A stretch of DNA of 64,000 nucleotides, from contig NZ_JACHIW010000001.1 of NCBI RefSeq assembly GCF_014203395.1, positions 2,294,001 to 2,358,000 of the forward strand, written 5' to 3'. The notes beneath the pieces are model-generated. The model had not been told where the DNA came from and ran no database searches. It saw nothing but the letters and a program-made list of their open reading frames with translations. Within the stretch, counting starts at the first letter, position 1. Every line of letters starts with the position of its first letter. The translations under genes were made by a program, and so were the position numbers. This document shows, piece after piece, positions 59,796-64,000 of this stretch. The DNA comes from Saccharopolyspora phatthalungensis (lineage in GTDB: Bacteria > Actinomycetota > Actinomycetes > Mycobacteriales > Pseudonocardiaceae).

Positions 59796-60647
59796 TCAGG
59801 GCGCGACGGCGGACCAGGCGACGGTGAGCTCCCCCAGCCGCCACCGCCGTCGCCGGTCGAGCACCGGCCAGCCGAGTTCGCCGAACAGTTGCGCGGCGTG
59901 CGCCCACCGGGCGCGCGGCCCGAAGGGCGCCATCGGTGCGGCCTTGGCCCAGCACGCGTCGAGCTCGGCCAGCATCGAGTACACCTTCTCGTCCGGCACG
60001 TTGCGGTGGATCAAGGTCTTGGGCAGCCGCTCGGCGAGATCCGAAGGCCGCTCGATATCGGCGGGCAAGCAAGCCAGCGTCAAGGTCAGCGGCCCGCCGC
60101 GATCCAATGTCACCCAACAGCAGCGCCGCCCGATCTCGTCGCAGGTGCCCTCCACCAGCAACCCGTCCGGGGCCAGCCGGGAACACAGTTCCTCCCACGC
60201 CTTCCACGCCTCCGGCTCGGTGTACTGGCGCAGCACGTTCAGCGCTCGCACCAGCGCAGGACCCGGAAAGTCGCGTACCCCGGCGGCCAGCCCGGCCAGC
60301 TCGAAACCCCCGCGGCGGAACTCCAGCACGGGTGGATCGGCGACGAGTTTGCCGGCCAGCACCCGGTCCGGGTCGATCTCCAGCCCGACCACCCGTGCGT
60401 CGGGACGCAGCGGGCGCAGCCGGGCCGCGAGTTCCACGGTGGTCACCGGGGTGGCGCCGTAGCCGAGGTCGATGACGACCGGTTCGGCGGCGTTCCGCAG
60501 CGCGCGGGCGACCCACGGCGTGCCGGCGATCCAGCGGTCGATGCGCCGCAGCCGGTTCGGGTTGGTGGTGCCCCTAGTGGGCATGCCCAGGGCGCGAGCC
60601 CGACCGGCCGCGAGCCGGGGTGCCCGCTTCTTGGGGGCCGAGTTCAT
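59796..60647 (-). CDS. Class I SAM-dependent methyltransferase-like protein
   Basis: 283 residues. The SAM site is VVIDLGYGATPVTTVELAARL (near 60), with VVGLEIDPDRV as second strand. A long C-terminal part (LVEGTCDEIGRRCCWVTLD, FGPRARWAHAAQLFGELGWP) is unlike common families. Substrate unknown. Its ATG overlaps the stop of the DUF2505 gene by four bases (ATGA), so the two are coupled. Confidence 0.85.
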   Translation of the reverse strand: MNSAPKKRAPRLAAGRARALGMPTRGTTNPNRLRRIDRWIAGTPWVARALRNAAEPVVIDLGYGATPVTTVELAARLRPLRPDARVVGLEIDPDRVLAGKLVADPPVLEFRRGGFELAGLAAGVRDFPGPALVRALNVLRQYTEPEAWKAWEELCSRLAPDGLLVEGTCDEIGRRCCWVTLDRGGPLTLTLACLPADIERPSDLAERLPKTLIHRNVPDEKVYSMLAELDACWAKAAPMAPFGPRARWAHAAQLFGELGWPVLDRRRRWRLGELTVAWSAVAP

Positions 60648-61165
60648 TCCCGGCGGGCCAGCCAGTCGGTGGTGAAGCGCTCCTCGTCGGCCAGCAATTT
60701 CTGCACCTGGTCGACGATCAGATCCTCCAGCTTGCCGCCCAGAAACGGCACGTTCACCCGCACGCTGCCGGACACCACGAACTCGCTGACCGCCGAACCC
60801 GAGGGTTCGGCCAGGTCGCGCAGCCACATCGAGCCGGTGATCGAGCACGGTGCCCCGGCGATCTCGGCGGCGATCTCGCCGGTGTAGTGGCAGTCTTCCT
60901 CCTCCTGCCGCCACGACTCGCTGCGGTCGATCGTCAGGTCCCCGCCGACCACGGTGCGCGCCATCGACGGCAGCGAGTCGGCCTGCACCCCGTGGCGCAT
61001 CTGGAAGCGGGCACCGTCATCGGTGGCGACGTGCTGCAGCAGCGCCGCGTGCGAGCCCCCGATCTCCGCCAGTCGGTCGGTGAGGTAATCGATGTCGATC
61101 AGCGCCTCGTACACCCGGGCGGCGGGCCACTCGGAGGTGCTTCGGTGCTCGATGCGGCGTGCCAT
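60644..61165 (-). CDS. DUF2505-family protein (START-like)
   Basis: 173 residues matching DUF2505 (ARRIEHRSTSEWPAARVYEAL and FEEFVVSG-like SEFVVSGSVRVNVPFLGGKLEDLI). Probably a SRPBCC/START-type hydrophobic-ligand fold. No signal peptide. Divergent from murB with only 25 bases between the start codons. Coupled to the methyltransferase. Confidence 0.88.
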   Translation of the reverse strand: MARRIEHRSTSEWPAARVYEALIDIDYLTDRLAEIGGSHAALLQHVATDDGARFQMRHGVQADSLPSMARTVVGGDLTIDRSESWRQEEEDCHYTGEIAAEIAGAPCSITGSMWLRDLAEPSGSAVSEFVVSGSVRVNVPFLGGKLEDLIVDQVQKLLADEERFTTDWLARRE

Positions 61166-61190
61166 GCTGCGGAGGTTACCTTTGGCAACC

Positions 61191-62414
61191 GTGAACCCAT
61201 CCATGTCCGGTGCCGAAGAAGTGCGCGACAACACTCCGTGGTCAGACGCGCACGCAGCTGGGTTGTCCGACGTGCCCGCAGCCGAAATCTCCGGCGCGCA
61301 CACAGCGGGGATGCCTGGCGAACGCCCAGTCGGGGCGCCCGGCGCACGTGCTGGTGACGACCTGCCGCTGGCTGGCTACACCACGCTGCGGCTGGGCGGC
61401 CCGGCTACCGACCTGGTGGTCGCCCGGAGGCCTGGCGAGCTCACGGCTGCGGTGCGCGCGGCGGATTCGGCCGGGCAGCGCCTGCTGGTGCTCGGCGGAG
61501 GGTCGAACCTGGTGGTCGCGGACGAAGGCTTCGCCGGACATGTGGTGCGGATCGCTACCCAGGGCCGCCAGTACGACAGCGTCGGCGACGGGCTGGTGCA
61601 GCTCACCGCGGAGGCCGGCGAGGACTGGGACGAGGTGGTGGCCGACACCGTCCGTCTCGGCCTGGGCGGGCTGGAATGCCTGTCCGGTATCCCCGGCCTG
61701 ACCGGGGCCACGCCGGTGCAGAACGTCGGTGCCTACGGCGTCGAGGTGTCCGAGTTGCTGGTCTCGGTCGACCTGCTGGACCGCAGTACCGGGCAGGTGC
61801 GCACGGTGTCGGCCGACGAGCTCGGGCTGACTTACCGCAACAGTGCGCTCAAGCACAGCGATGCGGCGGTCGTGCTGCGGGTCCGGTTCCTGCTGCGCGA
61901 CGGGGGTATGTCGGCGCCGATCAAGTACGCCGAGCTCGCCCGCGCGCTCGACGTGGAGCCGGGTGCGCAGGTCGAGGTGGCCAGCGCCCGCGAGGCGGTG
62001 CTGGCGCTGCGGCGGGGGAAGGGCATGGTGCTCGACCCGGCCGACCACGACACCTGGAGTGCCGGCTCGTTTTTCACCAACCCGATCGTCGACGCCGAGG
62101 ACCTGCCCGAGGTGCTGGCCCGCATCGCCGCCGAGGTCGGCCCCGACCAGCGGGTGCCGCAGTACCCGGCGCCCGGCGGCCGTACCAAGCTGTCCGCGGC
62201 GTGGCTGATCGAGCGCGCCGGGTTCGCCAAGGGACACCCCGGACCCGGCGGCCGGGTGAGGCTGTCCACAAAGCACACCCTCGCGCTGACCAACCGCGGC
62301 GCCGCGACAACGCACGACCTGCTACTTCTAGCGCGTGAAGTTCGGGACGGAGTACGCCTGGCCTTCGGCGTTTCGCTGGCACCCGAGCCGGTGTTGGTGG
62401 ACTGTTCGCTGTAG
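61191..62414 (+). CDS. murB: UDP-N-acetylenolpyruvoylglucosamine reductase
   Basis: FAD enzyme that reduces UDP-GlcNAc-enolpyruvate to UDP-MurNAc in peptidoglycan synthesis. 407 residues from GTG (or 403 from an ATG four codons later). FAD motif VLGGGSNLVVADEGF, LSGIPGLTGATPVQNVGAYG, catalytic Ser region DTWSAGSFFTNPIV and RLSTKHTLALTNRGAAT are present. About 60 extra N-terminal residues before PLAGYTTLRLGG are Ala/Gly-rich. It faces the DUF2505 gene across 25 bases. Confidence 0.95.
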   Translation: MNPSMSGAEEVRDNTPWSDAHAAGLSDVPAAEISGAHTAGMPGERPVGAPGARAGDDLPLAGYTTLRLGGPATDLVVARRPGELTAAVRAADSAGQRLLVLGGGSNLVVADEGFAGHVVRIATQGRQYDSVGDGLVQLTAEAGEDWDEVVADTVRLGLGGLECLSGIPGLTGATPVQNVGAYGVEVSELLVSVDLLDRSTGQVRTVSADELGLTYRNSALKHSDAAVVLRVRFLLRDGGMSAPIKYAELARALDVEPGAQVEVASAREAVLALRRGKGMVLDPADHDTWSAGSFFTNPIVDAEDLPEVLARIAAEVGPDQRVPQYPAPGGRTKLSAAWLIERAGFAKGHPGPGGRVRLSTKHTLALTNRGAATTHDLLLLAREVRDGVRLAFGVSLAPEPVLVDCSL

Positions 62415-62438
62415 CAGCCGAAGAGCCGAACGGCCGTA

Positions 62439-62481
62439 AGAGTGACTCTTCGTGACTGATGCGTAACCCTGAGTGTTAAAT
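62439..62481 (+). promoter_or_regulatory. Promoter with adjacent palindrome upstream of the pseudoprotease gene
   Basis: GTGACT (62453-62458) and TTAAAT (62476-62481) are separated by 17 bases, near-consensus for a housekeeping promoter. The palindrome AAGAGT-G-ACTCTT (62439-62451) abuts it upstream. The transcript would start about 15 bases before the GGAGGGGG ribosome binding site. Confidence 0.4.
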
Positions 62482-62503
62482 GGGGTAGGTGGAGGGGGCC
62501 ACC

Positions 62504-63511
62504 ATGCTGAGCATCAGGGAGCTTAGAGACCGGGCGGTGATACGCCCGATCAAGCGGGCAGTGGAGGACCAGCTTCTGGACCTGCCCGGAGTGACCGCTG
62601 TGGACATCGGCGCGAAGCACCGTGCCGAGGAGCGCACCGGTCAGCAAGTCATCGTGGTTTCGGTGCGCCGCAAGAAGCCGCGTGAGCAGTTGCTGCCGGG
62701 CACATGCATCCCGAGCGACGTCTTCGGGATACCGACCGACGTCATCGAGGAGCGGCCGGTGCTGCAGCACATCCACTGCGCCCGCAACGAGCGGCTGGCG
62801 CCGGGCCGGCGCGTCGGCGAGCGTACCGGGCTGGTGCGGGGTGGTAGCGGGATCGCGCCCTGCCGTGCCGTCTACCTCTCGCCGCCCACAGTGCCCACCG
62901 CGGGCGAATACCGCCGAATCGGCACTCTCGGGGCGATCGTCACCGGCATCGCGCCGACGGCGGTCCCGATGGGGCTGACGACCTTCGATGTGGGCTGCCT
63001 GGATGACGCCTGGGCGGTGGGCGACCGGATGGTCGATCCGGATGGCGGCCGGGTGCATACCGAGCTGGCGCGAGCGGCGCTGTCCGGCCGGGTCGACGCG
63101 GCCGCGGTGGCCATCGCACCGGGTTCGGAGACCTCGTGCGTGGTCGACGGCATCGGGCCGGTGACCGGGCACGCCACGGCCTATCCGGGCGAGCAGGTCT
63201 GCAAGAACGGCTTCGGTACCGGCGTGACGCATGGCGTCGTCACCTCGGTCGATGCGACCGTGCGGATCGATCACGGCGAGGCCCTCGGCGTCCGGGTGCT
63301 GCGGGAGCAGATCCGCATCACCGCCGCGGATCTGCGGTTTTGCGGGCCCGGTGACGCCGGGGCGGCGGTGCTCGATCCGGGTGGGCGGATCATCGGCCTG
63401 CACGTGGCGGGTAGCCGGGGCGGCGTGGTCGGTTTCGCCAGCCCGATCGCCGACGTGCTCGCCGAGCTCGACGTCGAGCTGTGCACCGAGTCTCAGCGCA
63501 TCCGCGTGTGA
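62504..63511 (+). CDS. Chymotrypsin-fold protein with substituted catalytic Ser (putative pseudoprotease)
   Basis: 335 residues. The N-terminal domain (LPGVTAVDIGAKHRAEERTG, VSVRRKKPREQLLPG) and trypsin-like body match a bacterial S1-related family. The normal GDSG nucleophile loop reads CGPGDAGAAVLDPGGRIIGLHVAG, with Ala at about residue 285 in place of Ser. If the alignment is right it cannot be a serine protease and may be a binding or structural protein. ATG has GGAGGGGG upstream. No signal peptide. Confidence 0.7.
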   Translation: MLSIRELRDRAVIRPIKRAVEDQLLDLPGVTAVDIGAKHRAEERTGQQVIVVSVRRKKPREQLLPGTCIPSDVFGIPTDVIEERPVLQHIHCARNERLAPGRRVGERTGLVRGGSGIAPCRAVYLSPPTVPTAGEYRRIGTLGAIVTGIAPTAVPMGLTTFDVGCLDDAWAVGDRMVDPDGGRVHTELARAALSGRVDAAAVAIAPGSETSCVVDGIGPVTGHATAYPGEQVCKNGFGTGVTHGVVTSVDATVRIDHGEALGVRVLREQIRITAADLRFCGPGDAGAAVLDPGGRIIGLHVAGSRGGVVGFASPIADVLAELDVELCTESQRIRV

Positions 63512-63560
63512 GCCGGGTGCTCCGCGGCGATTTTCAATTGGAGATCAGCACGCCGATCGT

Positions 63561-64000
63561 TTATTTGCGGTGCATGCGGGTCGCGGAGTGCTGGTCGCGG
63601 GGTTTGATGACGATGTAGTCCAGGTTCACGTGGGCGGGGCGGGTCACCACGAAAGTGATGACGTCCGCGACGTCGTCGCCGGTCAGCGGGGTAATGCCGC
63701 GGTACACCGCCGCCGCGCGCTCCTTGTCGCCGCCGAAGCGGACCTCGGAGAACTCCGTCTCCACCGCGCCCGGCGCGATTTCGGTGAACCGCACCGGCTC
63801 GCCCAGGTGCTCGCCCCGCAGCGTGCGGTGCAGCGCCCCCTGGGCGTGTTTCGCCGAGGTGTAGCCGGCGCCGTTGTCGTAGACCTCCGAGGCGGCCACC
63901 GAGGTCACGGTCACCACATGCCCGTTGCCGGAGGCGGCCAGTTTGGGCAGCAGCGCCTTGGTGACCCGCAGCGTGCCGAGCACGTTGGTCTCCCACATCC
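63561..64000 (-). CDS. Short-chain dehydrogenase/reductase, N-terminus beyond window
   Basis: The minus-strand frame is open to the window edge and lacks the N-terminal Rossmann start, so it is partial. Visible SDR features are NVLGTLRVTKALLP, VVTVTSVAASEVYDNG (catalytic Ser), YTSAKHAQGALHR (YxxxK) and the C-terminal GDDVADVITFVVT. Family: NAD(P)-dependent oxidoreductase; substrate unknown. Confidence 0.88.
   Translation of the reverse strand, partial: MWETNVLGTLRVTKALLPKLAASGNGHVVTVTSVAASEVYDNGAGYTSAKHAQGALHRTLRGEHLGEPVRFTEIAPGAVETEFSEVRFGGDKERAAAVYRGITPLTGDDVADVITFVVTRPAHVNLDYIVIKPRDQHSATRMHRK

Noticed and set aside
1..64000. CRISPR array, rRNA, IS element or riboswitch
   Set aside because: No regularly spaced repeats of array type, rRNA segments, transposase frames or known riboswitch cores were recognised on reading the window.

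Overview
The window is chromosomal DNA of a high-GC actinobacterium. The evidence is near-universal G/C third positions, GTG/TTG starts, several apparently leaderless genes, mycothiol- and deazaflavin-type enzyme families, a secreted chorismate mutase, and mycobacterial-type gene pairs (XRE regulator-HBHA-DUF2516; accD1-accA1-fadE). The mix suggests Pseudonocardiaceae (Saccharopolyspora-like). That placement is inference, not proof.

Layout. 1-5.85 kb: phosphate uptake (pstSCAB), a lone XRE/DUF5753 regulator, and phoU with a PHO box of three 11-bp repeats. 5.9-13.05 kb: an LCP cell-wall ligase with a very long disordered N-terminus, a diguanylate cyclase, dusB with a coupled lipoprotein, a Cu/Zn-SOD-like lipoprotein and a DUF4232 lipoprotein. 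13.36-18 kb: an accessory island anchored on tRNA-Lys. It holds the catalytic tail of a tyrosine integrase, two coupled orphan genes, a ParE/Phd toxin-antitoxin pair, and a MerR-PP2C fusion with its own MerR-type operator. 18.2-32 kb: ordinary metabolic and regulatory genes (flavoprotein, deazaflavin oxidoreductase, serine hydrolase, chorismate mutase, DUF418/TetR pair, YigZ, monooxygenase, aldo-keto reductase/MFS/MarR group, ctaD). 32.2-37.7 kb: a methylcrotonyl-CoA-carboxylase-type leucine catabolic operon controlled by a divergent TetR through a 17-bp-arm perfect palindrome. 37.9-44.3 kb: small genes, a gamma-butyrolactone-receptor-like TetR, a tRNA-Glu/Asp/Phe cluster, a class IV aminotransferase and the yczE/yczR pair.

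44.6-51.2 kb is the most unusual segment. It holds a proline-rich membrane protein, a cytosolic subtilisin-like protease, a 29-residue two-CxxC microprotein with an ideal ribosome binding site, a decayed second copy of the protease 3' end, and a tightly coupled operon of an ECF sigma factor, a small sigma-partner protein and a TPR-CHAT caspase-like protease. I read this as one proteolysis-linked signalling module, possibly defensive. The gene identities are well supported; the joint function is inference.

51.2-64 kb: dapC-type aminotransferase, DUF445 protein, CGNR regulator, VOC protein, the XRE-HBHA-DUF2516-hydrolase cluster, YbaK protein, purU, mycothiol-dependent enzyme, methyltransferase/DUF2505 pair, murB, a chymotrypsin-like protein whose catalytic Ser is Ala, and a short-chain dehydrogenase cut by the window end.
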